Below, one piece after another: positions 41,514 to 53,341 of a stretch of 64,000 nt of DNA. How positions within the stretch are numbered: position 1 is the first letter of the stretch; every line of letters starts with the position of its first letter. Location: the NCBI GenBank assembly GCA_963575745.1, contig CAUYUJ010014184.1:152001-216000 (forward strand), written 5' to 3'. The position numbers and the translations under genes are program-made. The notes under the pieces were generated by a model. The model saw only the letters and a program-made list of their open reading frames with translations, was not told the DNA's origin and did not search any database. The DNA is from Prorocentrum cordatum (Eukaryota; Sar; Dinophyceae; Prorocentrales; Prorocentraceae).

Positions 41514-41590
<77 letters not shown>
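41511..41590. repeat. (GAC)n triplet tract
   Basis: About 25 uninterrupted GAC units bounded by GTCGAC/CGACTC, followed by imperfect GAC to 41668. Confidence 0.95.
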
Positions 41591-42557
41591 TCGACGACTA
41601 TGACTACGACTACGACGACGACGACGACCACGACGACAACGAGGACCACGACGACGACGACGACGCCTGCGTGAGGCATGAGGCACCGGCCACGTGCCAC
41701 TGGACACTGGAGTGCCCGAGAGTGGCCGGAGGCCGGGGGGCTCCGAGGCTTGTGTCACTGGCCCCTCGAGGCCCTCGCCTCTCCCCCTCCTCCTCCTCTT
41801 CCCCCCTCCTCCTCGTCCTTCTCCTCCTCCCTCTCCTCCGCTTCTTCCTCCCTCGCATTCTCCTCCTCCCCCTCGCCCCTCGCCTCTCGCCCGCCTCCTC
41901 CACACCCCCTCTCCTCCTCTCCTCCTCCTTCCATCCTCCTGGTCCTCTCCGTCCTCGTGCCTTCAGCCGCTGCGACGCCGCTGCCGCCCAGTGCCCGTTC
42001 GCAGCGGCGGTGCTGTGCCGTGCTCGTCCCTCCGAGGGGCTCTAGGGCGCCTCAAGAGTCTCAGAGGTCGACGGTCGAGTCGGGCCGACCGTCGGCCGAC
42101 CATGGACTCCATGGACCGTCGACCTCGAGGATAGAGAGGCCCCCCAGGACCCCTTGGTTCTAGGAGTTCGAGCGGGGGCGGGTGTGGGTCGCAGCAGCCC
42201 GCCCCCCGCCTCCGCCCCTCGGGCCCCGGGCCCAGGGCGGCCCGCGGGGGCCCGCGGCCCGCGGCCAGCCGCCGCCGCTGCTGGTCGGCTGGCTCGAGCC
42301 GAGCCAGCGGTGGCCAGCCAGGCCAGTGGCGGCCAGCCAGCCTGGGCCAGGGCCCAGGGCCAGGCCAGGGCCTGGCATGATCGCCCTCGTCATCGCCATC
42401 TGAGTTTCATAGCTCATCAGTCGTCGTCGTCGTCGTCGTCGTAGTCTTCATCATCATCGCGATCATCCGATATCCGATCATCGTCGGAAGCCTTCAATCG
42501 TCGCCCATGGCATCACCATCGTCACCGGTCACCGGCCCCGGCCCATCATGTCATGAT

Positions 42558-42600
42558 GGTCGTTGTCGACGTCATGATGATCATGACGTCGACAACGACC
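42558..42600. repeat. Perfect palindrome, 21-bp arms, 1-nt spacer
   Basis: Arms 42558-42578 and 42580-42600 are exact reverse complements around a single G at 42579. It has the same geometry as the palindrome at 41263-41371. Confidence 0.95.
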
Positions 42601-42639
42601 GCGACGGCGCAGACTAGACGACAACACGATCACGATCAG

Positions 42640-43176
42640 GTCCTGTGCACATTTGTACGCGTTACTACCATACCAGTGAGCTGCGCACGCGCTCGAGACA
42701 GAAAGAGCGGCGCCCGGAGGCCCGGAGGCCCGGAGGGTCCCGGCCCGGGGCTTGGAGGGGGAGGATCGCGGCCAGGAGCACGCGAGGGGCGAGGAGCGGG
42801 GTCACCGGGGTCCGGTCCGGGTGAGGGGCGAGCGAGGAGGTGGGCCCAGAGCCCAGAGTCAGACCTCCTCCTCTCCTCCTCCTCCTCCTCCTCCTCCTCC
42901 TCCTCCTCCTCCTCCTCCTCCTCCTCCTCCTCCTCCTCCTCCTCCTCCTCCCCCGCGGTCCCCCGCCCCCGCCTCCTCCTTACCTCCTCCGAGCCTCCTC
43001 CTCCTCCTCCTCCTGGCTCCTCTTCCTCCTCTTCCTCCTCCTCCTCCTCCTGGAGCCTCCTGGCTCCTGGCTCCTGGCTCCTCTTCCTCCTCCTCCTCCG
43101 ACTTCCGACTCCTCTGCTGCTGCTGCTGCTGATGTTGCTGCTGCTGCTGCTGCTGCGGCTGCCCGGCTGCCCCTGT

Positions 43177-43210
<34 letters not shown>

Positions 43211-44003
43211 CCTCCCCATCCTCCTCCTCCTGCTCCTCCTCCTCCTCCTCCTCCTCCTCCTCCTCCTCCTCCTCTCCCCTCCTCCTCCTCCTCCTCCTCC
43301 TCCTCCTCCTCCTCCTCCTCCTACTCCTACTCCTACTCCTACTCCTGCTCAGGTCCTGCTCCCACTCGGCCGGCCCCCCCCTGCCCCCCCTGCCCCGCCT
43401 TCTTCGCCGCGACACCCCCCGCCCCTTGCCCGGGCCCTGTTCAACTGACTGTTCTCTCGCCTCACCTCCGCTGAGCTCCGCTCCTGCCTCCCTCGCTTCC
43501 CCCTCCGTTTCCTTTTCGTCGTCGTCGTCGTCCTCCTCCTCCTCCCCCATCCCCCCCCCGCCGGCCCCCTCCTCGGACTCCTCGCTCCTCGCCCTTCCGC
43601 CGCTGCCCTCGGCCCCCGGCCCCCAGGCCCAGGAGTGAGCGGCCCCTCGGGGGCCTGGACGCCTGGGTGGACCTCGGCGACGGGCCGGGCCTCGACGTGG
43701 CGGCCGCGGCGGCGGAAACCGCTGCGCCGCGGGGGGGCCGCCCGGCCCGGCCCGGCCGCCCGACCCGGCGGCCCGGCGGCGACGGCGACGGCGGCGGCGG
43801 CGGCGCGGCGCCGACAGCGGCGGCGGCGGCGACGGCGACGGCCCGCGACGGCGACGACGACGACGACGGCGGCGGCGACGGCGACGACGACGACGCCAGG
43901 CGACGACGACGCCGACGCCGACGACTACGACGACGGCGACTGACTGACGCCGACGACGACGACGCCGACGACGACGACGACGACGACGACGGCGACGCCG
44001 CCA

Positions 44004-44046
<43 letters not shown>

Positions 44047-44232
44047 GCGACGACGACGACGACGGCGGCGCGGTCGTCGGCGATCGAGGCCCGGCGCCGG
44101 CGCGGCGCGGCGTGACTACGAGGCCGGCGGTGGCCGTCGAGGCGGAGATGAAGGGCGTCTAGGGAGGAGCGGGGAGGAGGAGTAGGCAGAGGAGGAGAGG
44201 AGGAGGAGGAGAGGAGAAGAGGAGGAGGAGGA

Positions 44233-44263
<31 letters not shown>

Positions 44264-45640
44264 GGGCGGGAGGAGGAGGGGGAGGAGGATGAGGGGGAGA
44301 AAGGTCGACCAAATCCGAAAGACACCAAGTATGAATAAAATCTGGAGCAACGAGAGAAAGACAAATTATGGGAGGCCGAAAAGCAATGGAATCTGAGGAA
44401 TGTAGGTCGGAGGAGGAGGGGAATGTGCCGAAACGTAAGGGAAGAAAGGGAAGGTAAGTATGTGGAGGAGGTAAAGGGCGGCTCAGCTCCCATTCGGCTT
44501 GGATCCCAATGGAATACTCGGCGGAAGCAGTTTGGTGGGACTTACATAGACCACGACGATGACGAGGACGACCACAGCGACGACAGCGCAGCCCTCGTCC
44601 TCATCATCGTCGTTCTCCTCGTCGTCACCCCCGCCCCGCCCTCCCCGTCGCCGACTGTCCTCGTCACCGCGGTCGGCCCTGGGAATTCTCGACCCCGTCC
44701 CTGACAACATTGCTTCGCCTCGGGCCTGGCCCTGTTGGCCCTGGGGGCCAAGGCCGTCCACGGCAACAGCGCCACCGAAAGCTGACGGAACCGACAGCGA
44801 AACCGAAACCCACCGAAGCAGAACCTGCCGAAAGCAGCCCAGAAGGACGCAACAACGCAACGGCACAAGAATCGACCAAACCGAACCGAACCGACCGAAC
44901 GCATCCGGCTGCGAGGCAGCACGCCGACCGAGCCGACCGAGCCGGGACACCCCTTGACGGCCCTGCGGACCTGAGGTGCCGCCCGACGCAGGCAGCGGCC
45001 GAGAAGTCTCCTGCGACGCTCGGAGGCCCAGGCGACGACGACGACGACGTGCCGGCGCCTCAACGCCGAGACGGCGGCCGCTTGCAGCTCGCCGTCGTGG
45101 TCGTCGGGTCGTGGTCGTCGGGTCGTGGTCATGGTCGTGGTCGTGGTCGTGGTCGTCGTGGTCGTGGTCGTCGTGGGGCCGTCCTCCGCGCCGCCGAGCA
45201 GCGGCTCCGCCGCCGCCGCCAAGGCGCCGCCCGCCGCGCCCGCGCCACCCGCCAGCGCCGAGGCAACCACGGCCGCGCCGGGCGGCAGCGGCACCGCGGC
45301 GGGGCGCGGCGCCCTCCGGGGGGGATCGCCTCCTCCTCCTTCTCCTCCTCCTCTTCCTCCTCCTTCGCCTCCTCCTCCTCCTCCTCCTCCTCCTCCTCCT
45401 CATCCTCCTCCTCCTCCTCCTCCCTCTCCTGGTACTCCAACCCTCCTCTCTTTCTTTTCCCCTCCTTCCGGCTCCTCCTCAGCCCCTACTCTCAGTTACC
45501 ATCCCTCTCCTCATTGATTGTATTCCTTCTTGCTCCTCTCGTCGTCGTCGTCGTCGTCCTCCTCCTCATCTCCATTCCGTTTGTGAGGGTGTCTCTCCAG
45601 TGCATCCCTGGACGCGTTGGTAGGCGGGATGGGCGTTTCC
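42640..45640. other. Low-complexity region, no secure gene
   Basis: CCT tract (42870-43345), GAC/GGC tract (43780-44080), GGA tract (44165-44300), GGTCGT tract (45105-45175) and a second CCT tract (45330-45425). A short frame at 43647-43740 (LDAWVDLGDGPGLDVAAAAAE) and one at 45181-45310 (Ala/Pro-rich) could be exons of an unknown gene, but no consistent splice model was found. Confidence 0.5.
43850..44080. repeat. (GAC)n / (GGC)n triplet tract
   Basis: Interrupted GAC triplets with GGC and GCC variants. Asp- and Arg-rich frames are artefacts. Confidence 0.85.
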
Positions 45641-45641
45641 G

Positions 45642-45717
45642 CCCCCCCCCCCCCCCCCCCACCCCCCCCCCCCCCCCCCCCCCCCCCCACCCCCCCCCCC
45701 CCCCCCCCCCCCCCCCC
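45642..45717. repeat. Poly-C tract
   Basis: Seventy-six bases of C with single A interruptions at 45661 and 45689. The other strand is poly-G. Confidence 0.95.
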
Positions 45718-45769
45718 ATACCCCCTCGCAAGCGTCTAGATGAGAGGAGGACGGATCCTGTTTCGCCCC

Positions 45770-46310
45770 AGATGGCTCCAAGAGGGCCTCCGATGCTCAA
45801 AGATGGCCTCGAAGATGGCTCAACAGATCCAAAGATGGTTCAAGGTAGCTCCTGACATACCTCCAAAAGGTCCCAAGATGGCCGCAAGACGACTCCAAAT
45901 AATCTCGGAGTCGCCCATAATCCTCCCCCAAGAATCCAACATCCTTCGAGAACCTGAGGAGTAATCAACGATGTTTGCCTTCTCTCTCTCCTCGATGAGC
46001 GTCAGAGGCCTCAAAATGGCCTCAACATGGCCGAAGAAAGCCCCAAAGGGGGCCCATGAGACCCCCCAGACGGCCCCAAGAGCGCCGCAAGAACGCTCCA
46101 AGAAACTGTTTGATGGCTCTTGGGTGGGGACCTAAATAAGGGATCCTTCCCTTGGCCTCCATGATGGTCCCAATAGGCCCTTACCGGGGCTCCCAAGCGG
46201 TTCCCGAGAGGCGTCTCAGAGGGCCCCGAGAAACCCCAAACGAGCCACAAGGGGAGGGCCCCACCAGGGTCCGAGAGAACCCCAAGAGGACCCGAAGAGC
46301 GTCTCAAGAA
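45770..46310. repeat. Degenerate AAGATGGC-type short repeat
   Basis: Recurring AAGATGGC / CCCCAAGAG motifs at irregular 12-25-bp spacing suggest a decayed minisatellite. No gene supported here. Confidence 0.4.
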
Positions 46311-46964
46311 GAGCAGCTCTCATCGGCAGCGTTTCTGGCTGGGCTTGTGGGGGTACTTTTTGGTCAACAGGCTCGCGAGGCGGGTCGAAAGCCGTCCGAA
46401 CACTAGTCGGGCCGCGAGTAGGCAGCAGGAAAAAAAGGCAAGCGAAGCGAGCGAGCGGGCAACCACCCAGAAGGAGAGCCAAATCCGATACTCCCAAACC
46501 AGGTGGCGTTGGAAATCCCGGTGGCGACCAGCAAATAAGCGCAGCCAAAATGGCGCGGCGGCGCGACCATAAACACGCAGAGGTCGATCGCTCAGTGTGA
46601 GTCAGGCAAGCAGCACCGTGAAGTAGGCGACACAAATGCCCAAACATCGCGTCGGCGCAAAAGTGAAGAGGGGCAACCTCATCACCGACAAGACTGCAAA
46701 CGGCAGTAAAACATGTAACGCTTGTCGAAAGCGAAATCCATGCAGGAGAACGTCGGCCAACGAACGTACAGAGCCACACTTGCCGAACCCGAAGTCCAGG
46801 TACCGTAAGGTAGGTAGTGTAGCGAGAGACCCACTGGAACCTTCCGGTCATCAGCGGGGGCCGATACCAGGCAGGAGCAGGCCAGGGGGCACCTGACGCC
46901 ATCAGGAAGCAGTATTGGGCAGCAAACCCCAGCCGCCGAGGAAGAAATCTGTGAAACAGGAGGG

Positions 46965-47641
46965 AGAACACCCCGGTGCAACAGCGGGCCGCTGTGGCAT
47001 AAGGATGCAAGAGAAGAGGAGGGGAAATGCACGCCAGGCGCGGTAGGCACCCCGGTGTGGCAGCTAACCGCTGCAGCATTAGGATTCAGGAGGGGAGTGG
47101 AGGAAGCGCGCGCGCCAGGCACACGGTGGGTGCAACAGCTAACCGCTGCGGCATAAGGATGCAGGAGGAGAGGAGGGGAAGTGCACGCCAGGCACGGTAG
47201 GCACCCCGGTGTGGCAGCTAACCGCTGCAGCATTAGGATTCAGGAGGGGAGTGGAGGAAGCGCGCGCGCCAGGCACACGGTGGGTGCAACAGCTAACCGC
47301 TGTGGCATAAGGATGCAGGGGGGGAGTGGAGGAAGCGCGCGCGCGCCAGGCACACGGTGGGTGCAACAGCTAACCGCTGTGGCATAAGGATGCAGGAGGA
47401 GAAGGGGGGAAGTGCAGGCCAGGCACGGTCGGCACCCCGGTGTGGCAGCTAACCGCTGCAGCACTAGGATGCAGGAGGGGAAGGATAGAAATGCACACCA
47501 GGCACACGGTGTGAAGGAAGCAGGAGGAGAGGCGGGGAAGTGTACTCCAGGCGCGGTAGGCACCCCAGCGTGGCAGCTAACCGCTGGAGCATTAGGATGC
47601 AGGAGGGGAAGGGAGGAAGTGCACGCCAGGCACACGGTGTG
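46965..47641. repeat. 75-79-bp satellite, about eight copies
   Basis: The motif CAGCTAACCGCTG occurs at 47061, 47136, 47215, 47290, 47367, 47446 and 47574, i.e. spacings of 75, 79, 75, 77, 79 and 128. Two unit types alternate, one followed by GCGCGCGC and the other by a GGCACGGTAGGCACC stretch. A partial unit precedes at 46980. Confidence 0.9.
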
Positions 47642-47813
47642 AGATGAGGGGGGAAGAGATCACCATAACCCTGTGTACACTGACGCGCGCGCCAGGCGCT
47701 CTGATTCTCTGGTAGGGTGCTGACGGCTCGCAGACGCCGTCGACACGGGGGTGGAGGCAGACGGCCGCGCCTTCGACGTCAAGGGCCCGACCTCGCCCGA
47801 GAGCGCTCCCACC

Positions 47814-48190
47814 CTACAGCGAGCGGCCATTGTTGGCGCCCGCGAGATCCCGACCATCTCGCGGGGGTGCCTGGCGTCCCTTGTTCGCGCCGACGTGGTG
47901 TCCCGGGTGTTGTCCACGCGCATGCGCCCAATCGATGCCCAGGCCCAATGAGTCGCTCATGGCCCGAGCATCGCAGCTGTGGCTGTGGAATGAGGTCAGG
48001 AAGGCGACGCAGGTTCGCTGGTCGTGCCGACGCGGGTCGAAAGCGCGCGTGGTGCCAGGGGCAACGTGTTGCTCGGCAAAGGCGTGCCAGATGGCTGTGA
48101 ACGACGCACCCAGGGTGATCTGAAGGTACCTGATCATTTCGCTTGGTGACACTCCGTGGGGTTCCCACTGGGAGTCGTGGGCCTGGGCTT
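47814..48190 (-). CDS. Possible minus-strand exon, unknown
   Basis: The minus-strand frame reads GVSPSEMIRYLQITLGASF and AIWHAFAEQHVAPGTTRAF, with balanced composition, and stops at 47814. No family recognised, no splice partners found. It could be decayed coding sequence. Confidence 0.25.
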
Positions 48191-48371
48191 TATAAAGCGG
48201 CCTTCCAGTGTGGGAGTCCCGTGGTCCTGGATGCTGGCGATCGGCGCTTGTGGGGGTACGCGAAGCGTGGAGAATCAGCAACAATTTCAAAGATGGAGGG
48301 CGGCTCATTTTCAGATGTGGCTCTTGCCCTAGTCCCACTCACATTCGTCTCACCAGTCTGCAACCAGGGCT

Positions 48372-48560
48372 GAAATCCCAGGAGTGGTGTTCTGGCACGG
48401 CTTCGGATTGCCGGGACGCAACAGCCACGCTAATCCGCGGTGTGGAAGTCCCAGGGATGGTGCTCTGGCAAGATTTCGGATTGTCGGGGCGCATCGGTCA
48501 CGTTGATCCGCGGTGTTGGAAAGTCCCAGGAAGGGCACTCTGGCGCGGCCGAGGGTTCTC
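48372..48560. repeat. ~74-bp tandem repeat, 2.5 copies
   Basis: TCCCAGG starts at 48376, 48449 and 48524 (periods 73 and 75). Each unit carries CTCTGGC-like and TTTCGGATTG-like blocks and ends with AATCCGCGGTGT or a close variant. Confidence 0.85.
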
Positions 48561-48624
48561 AGACAGGCATCCTTCAATGGGCACTCCAGAAGCAAACTCT
48601 GGCCAGGGCCTGTAAAGAGGTGAT

Positions 48625-49171
48625 GTGATGGAAGGGTCTATTGCAACATGGTTGATGCGTCTTGGGCTTACACTGGTCCTCCTTCTCCTCCTTCACTGGG
48701 GGTGGGTGGGTGGGGGGGGGGGCATGCTGTGCAGGCAAGTGCGCGCGTGCGTTCACCTGCGCGTGGACGTGGAAGACCACGCCCTCCCGCTTCCCCTCGC
48801 GGGGAAGCTCGGGCATGCCGGGTCGCCGAGCTCCCTCAGCGAGGCGAACTTGGTGGTCGAAAGAGTTCAGGCTGAGGGCATGGGTGCGGACCAGCGCCCT
48901 CCAAAGATGGCAGGCCAGCTCCCCGACTGCGACCCTTTCGAAGCATCAGACCCCCTCAGGGGAGGTGGCCGTCGATGAGGCAAGAGGCCTTGCCCGCGAG
49001 GCAAGAATGTCGCAGCTGGAGCCAGGGAGAAACAGGTCCCGCGGGTGCTCCCCGCCACTGCTGTAAGTGGTCTACTGCCCGACGCGAGTGGACAGTCATT
49101 TTATGAGGGTATTCGGCCAGAGCGAGGCAGGGTTCGCTCACGCTGCTGTTGTCGTGAGCGCAACTCCCTGT
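48625..49171 (+). other. No secure gene
   Basis: One frame (48780-48978) reads GKLGHAGSPSSLSEANLVVERVQAEG and could be decayed coding sequence. A poly-G run lies at 48713-48721. Nothing else supported. Confidence 0.3.
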
Positions 49172-49798
49172 TTGGGGAATGATAGTGCGATGAAGAACAC
49201 CGACCTGTACGGGGCATTCTTAATGACGTATGGCTAAACGTTTCCTGGCTTGTCGACGAATTTACTTTAGCGGTTACCGTGCTCGAGGCGATGGCCGTGC
49301 TGCACGCGAGGGACCTGCTCGGGATTGACAAGGGCGATTCCGCCAGCGAGACCGAGGAGTAGAACCCACAAGAGCAAAACTACCTGCTGGAAGCGAGGAC
49401 TCTTGATGACGTTGACGCCGACAACGTCGAGGCCACCGAGACGCTCAAGTTTGACATCGTCACCTGGTCGAGGACTCCCAATCTTCCGATGACAACGACG
49501 CCGAGCTTCTCCCTACTCCCCTCCGAGTGGTGTGGGCAGACCTGGAAGACTCTGAGAGAAAATGTGATGGGGAGTGCGAGAAGCTGCATGCGCGCGACTG
49601 GGATACGGTGGCCACCGCGCGGCATGCGCGTGACTGCAGCAGGACCACAGGACCAACGCCAAGCGGCGTGGACAGCGGCAGCGGCGCTAGGCCGGCGCTC
49701 AGTCTGCATCCTGACGGTCCAGCCAGAATGAGGCCGGAGCCTGCGCTGCCATCTTTGCAGGCGCGCAGAGGGGAGTATAGGGAGGGGACTGCTTCTTA
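49172..49798 (+). pseudogene. Decayed acidic coding sequence, unknown family
   Basis: From 49172 a frame reads NDVWLNVSWLVDEFTLAVTV and GIDKGDSASETEE, hits a TAG at 49360-49362, then continues in the same frame through NYLLEARTLDDVDADNVEAT. Coding character then switches frame at about 49470 to EDSQSSDDNDAELL and WADLEDSERKCDGECEKLH, ending at 49798. One nonsense codon plus one frame change suggest a pseudogene, unless the parts are separate exons. No homologue recognised. Confidence 0.4.
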
Positions 49799-50518
49799 GA
49801 AGGCGCCAGCCTTACATCTACAGACGAGGCCCGCGCCTTCAAAGAAGCAGGGTGCTCCTCAGCAACCTTCTCCCCTCCCCCTGCCCCCCCCCCTGGCGCG
49901 TGGCCGACCTCTCTCCTGAAGCGATCTGATACGCAAGCCGTGCTGGGCCGGGAGACTCTGCCCCCCCTTGCCACGGCACATCGAGCGGCTGCTCCCTGAG
50001 CGGGGCGCCTGGCCTCCAGTTCCCCGCCGGGTCAAGGGGCCGCAAGTTACTTGAAAATTTCATCGTCGTTGAGGCTCCCCACATCCTGAATGGAAGTCTG
50101 GTCTGCTTCTATCTCACAGTTGCTGGAGTTTGGCCCTGGGTATGTTCCGAGTTGGTGCTTCATGAAGTTGGACTAGGTGTTGCAAGTGGTGCAGCTGCGA
50201 ACTTGCCAAGGCGCAATACTTTGCAGTCAACTTCTCCGCATCTTTTGTGTTCGATGTTATGGTTTTACTCCAGTGTTCGGGTGTTCCACTTCAACCTCTG
50301 TGAACGTGAGCGTGTGCATGCACACCGCGCACCGCGGCGGGGCGCAGTGCCCTCCAAGGAAGAGTTGTTCATCGCGCACGAACCGCTGACATGGTGCCTC
50401 CACCTTCGGGCGCTGCGTATCACCGCACCCATGCTGCGCCGCAGCGCGAGACAGATGAGCGGATGGTGGCCGTCTGTACTCAGCGGCCGTTTGCACGACG
50501 CTCTCGGGGGGGAGGGCG

Positions 50519-50610
50519 CATGCTGCGCAAGCAGATGTGCGTGCGCGTGCACGTGCGCGCGTGCATGCACACATGCGTGTGCACAAAGCGTGGCCGCGTG
50601 CGCCCGTGCG
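50519..50610. repeat. Alternating purine-pyrimidine (GT/GC) tract
   Basis: Runs of GTGCGTGC / GTGCATGC type. A shorter similar tract after the same CATGCTG motif lies at 48723-48765. Potential Z-DNA former. Confidence 0.6.
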
Positions 50611-50615
50611 TTTGT

Positions 50616-51346
50616 TCGCGCGATCGGACAGGTATTGCTGGGGTCCCGCGGGGAAAAGCGCCACCGTCTGAGGCCGCCAGGTCCTGTAATACGTTGGGCA
50701 CCGCCGCCAGCGAGGGTTTGCATGAATAAGATTCGGCGGCGTGCCCGGGGGGAAGTGTGAGAGGGGGCGGGCCTTCTCAGACGGCTCGGACGCCCCCCTG
50801 GCTTTCTGAGGGATTCGTAAGCCTTCCCCGGAGACACGGAAAATCTCTCAAAGGCTGGATCGCTTCTGAGAAGCCCCGCCGCCTTCCGAGAATGCCTTCT
50901 TCTTATCGTTTCCCCCCTTCGATCGCCGCCGACTGTTGTAAGTTGGGCACCGCCGCCAGCGAGGTTTGGTGCGAGGAAGATGGGTCCTGCAGGACAGGGC
51001 TCCAGAATTTGTGTCGCAATGTTCTGGACCGCCGCATCCTGGCTTCGGCCGACACCTCGCCGCCGCCGCGCAAGCCTGCCTCTCCAACACGCGCGGCACG
51101 AAGCGGCAGCGAGGCAGATTCCCAGCTGGGGCCACATCGCTCTCGACCCCCAACCGCCAGCTCGGACGGCACCAAGATGAGGCCCACCCTTCACACGTGG
51201 GCGGCGATCAAGAGCGAGATGGCACAGCGACCTCACGCGGCGGCCTACGCGGGCTGGAGACCAGGGCGTTCACGCGCTTCCTTTACGCGGGCAACTGACG
51301 CGCCAATGTCGGCGCAGACGACCTCGGTTTTGCGCGTCGCCCACTT
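50616..51346. other. No secure gene
   Basis: A ~25-bp motif (TTGGGCACCGCCGCCAGCG plus flanks) occurs twice, at about 50693 and 50943. Several frames are open (for example WAAIKSEMAQRPHAAAYAG near 51200), none clearly preferred. Confidence 0.35.
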
Positions 51347-51388
51347 GTCTAAAGTCTAAAGTCTAAACCCTAAACCCTAAACTCTAAG
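51347..51388. repeat. Short telomere-like repeat (CCCTAAA-related)
   Basis: Seven-base units GTCTAAA x3, CCCTAAA, CCCTAAA-like and CTCTAAG in phase. TTTAGGG is the plant-type telomere repeat reported in dinoflagellates, so this may be an interstitial telomeric relic. Only about six units. Confidence 0.6.
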
Positions 51389-52099
51389 TTCGCTCCCCAG
51401 AAGTTGCATCCCTGACGCGCTTCGTGCCCCCGGGGCCCCAGTAATTAGTCGCATTCGCACAGCCTGCTGGCGTCTAGCATGTGCCACATCCTGTGTGTTA
51501 CGTGCCCCACCGGGAACCCCAACCCCAAACCGTGGCCTCGGTATGCGCGTTCACATCTCCGGCCCAAATCCTCTTTGACACACTCCTCACACGCTTCGTG
51601 CCCGTCGAAGGGACCCCACTATTGGAAAGAGTGGACGCTCACGCAGATCCGCTCCGCATCCAGAAGGGCCCGCCCTTCACGAACTGATGCCCTCGAGTGA
51701 GCTCAAACTCGGGTCCCAATCACGCCAGACCGATCGAAAATCTAGCTTTAGCTGCGCGGGCAAAGTCAGTGGACCCAACGGGCCTCATGAGCCCCGTGGA
51801 CCCCCCTGGGGAACACCGAGGGCCAGTGGAGTACTTGCATTACCTGGCCTCCTGCACAGACGTGGGAGGTAAGAATCGGGTGAGGATACATCGAGAATCC
51901 CTGAGATCTGGCGGCTCTGGAGGATGTATCGAGCGCCAAGGCCTTCTCAGAGAGTCCCAGAAGGCTCTGCGAGCGTCCCGGAACGCTCTGGAACGGATTT
52001 GTCCTCGTCCTGGCCCAGTCCCAGGAGGGACCCCTTATGCAACGCCTCGCGGGGGAGAGCGCGTGCAGCGTTTTCTAGCGCTGTGCTGCGGGTGTCGGG

Positions 52100-52480
52100 G
52101 CCCCGCCGAAGGACCGCCCGGTGCAAGCACGCACGAGGATGCGGAGACGAGGAGCGCAGCGCAGAGGACGACGGCAAGGACGACACCGACCGCGGCGGCC
52201 ATGGCGACGACGACGACGCAACGGCGACAGCGGAAGGAAGCGGCGCCGACGGCGACGGCGGGGCGGCCACGGCGACGAGGCCCAACCTCGTGGGCGCAGC
52301 GGTCGCCGCACAGGCGCCGCCGAGCCCCGGAGCGAGCAGGCCGGGGAAGAGCGCCACGAACTCCTCGAGACGAACGCGAAGCGTTGTCGCCGCAGCCGCT
52401 GCCGCCGCCACAGCCGTCGCCGTCGCCGCCGTTTCCGTCGCGCACCCCGCGAGGAGCATCGGGCAGAGCGGCACCACAGC
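52100..52480. other. Possible coding remnant, strand uncertain
   Basis: An acidic/Ala-rich plus-strand frame (CGDEERSAEDDGKDDTDRGG) and a minus-strand frame (RVRLEEFVALFPGLLAPGLG) are both open. I cannot choose between them. Confidence 0.25.
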
Positions 52481-52702
52481 TGATTTGTTGTTTGTGTTTT
52501 TCCCTGAGCGCTCCCAGCGGCCCCGCGCTGGTTCTCGGTTGAAGCCTTCAATCGCAAACTTCGGCACCGTTCCGTGGCTCTCATGGGCCCCCGTGGCTTC
52601 TGGGCGGCCTCCTGCAGCTACCTGGGAGCCTTCGGCGGCTCCCCGGAAGTCCTCTGAACCTTTTTCTCTGGGGAGCGAAGAGCGGCATAAGATTGGGTCG
52701 GG

Positions 52703-52808
52703 CATGTCCTCCTACAGGCGGATCTTGGACGAAACATGACAATACTCACAAGTCGTCTCCTGACGATTTTGTGATAATCTTTGGATATTCCTCCTGTAGA
52801 AGGACATG
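52703..52808. mobile_element. MITE-like inverted-repeat element, copy 1
   Basis: Terminal inverted repeats 52703-52721 and 52790-52808 match at 17 of 19 positions (left end CATGTCCTCCTACAGGCGG). The interior is 68 bp, with no ORF. A CATG duplication adjoins the right end. Confidence 0.65.
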
Positions 52809-53341
52809 CATGCCTGACTTCAGTATAAGACGAACTACTCCGCCCTCGGGGACGCCTGCCCCCTGGGCGGCTGGAAAGTATATACCCCTGTACGGTGGCA
52901 CCGTGGGGGTACAAACTTCCCAGCCGCCCTGGAACAGCCCCCCCCCCCGACGGCGGAAAACATTACTTTATAACGTTTCCCTCGCCCGTTAGGCACAGTG
53001 GAGGCCAGTCCACAAGAAACCTTTCACAAGAAACTCAACTCTGAGACCCCAGGGCGTTCATCCATTCTTGGTGTGGGAACGTCACGCTTTCCACCGCAAA
53101 ACAATCGAAACCCAGGAACATGAGGGCACCCTGGAGGCAAGCAGGGTGTTCCTTGGTATGGGTCTCCCCTGTAATTTCTGGGCTTCGTCGTCCAGGGTCC
53201 AGGGATCGACGGAGGCCAGCGGGAAGCTGGGGCCGGGCGGCTCGACTCGCAATGGTGGTTGGATCTCGCTGTTGCCCGGCGACGAAGACGAAGGCGACGG
53301 CGGCGACGGCAGCGACGACGACCTTCTGTGTCCGCTGTACC

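Noticed and set aside
42553-45855. Frames of 250-560 aa over CCT, GGA and GAC tracts on both strands
   Set aside because: Composition follows the repeats (poly-Leu, poly-Glu, poly-Arg, poly-Thr), with competing frames open on both strands.
46216-47079. Minus-strand 287-aa frame
   Set aside because: It runs from the satellite into unrelated DNA with no recognisable domain. Composition is Leu/Pro/Arg-biased as expected of a GC-rich shadow.
46965-47641. CRISPR array
   Set aside because: Units are head-to-tail with no unique spacers, period 75-79 bp, and lie in a eukaryotic genome: a satellite, not CRISPR.
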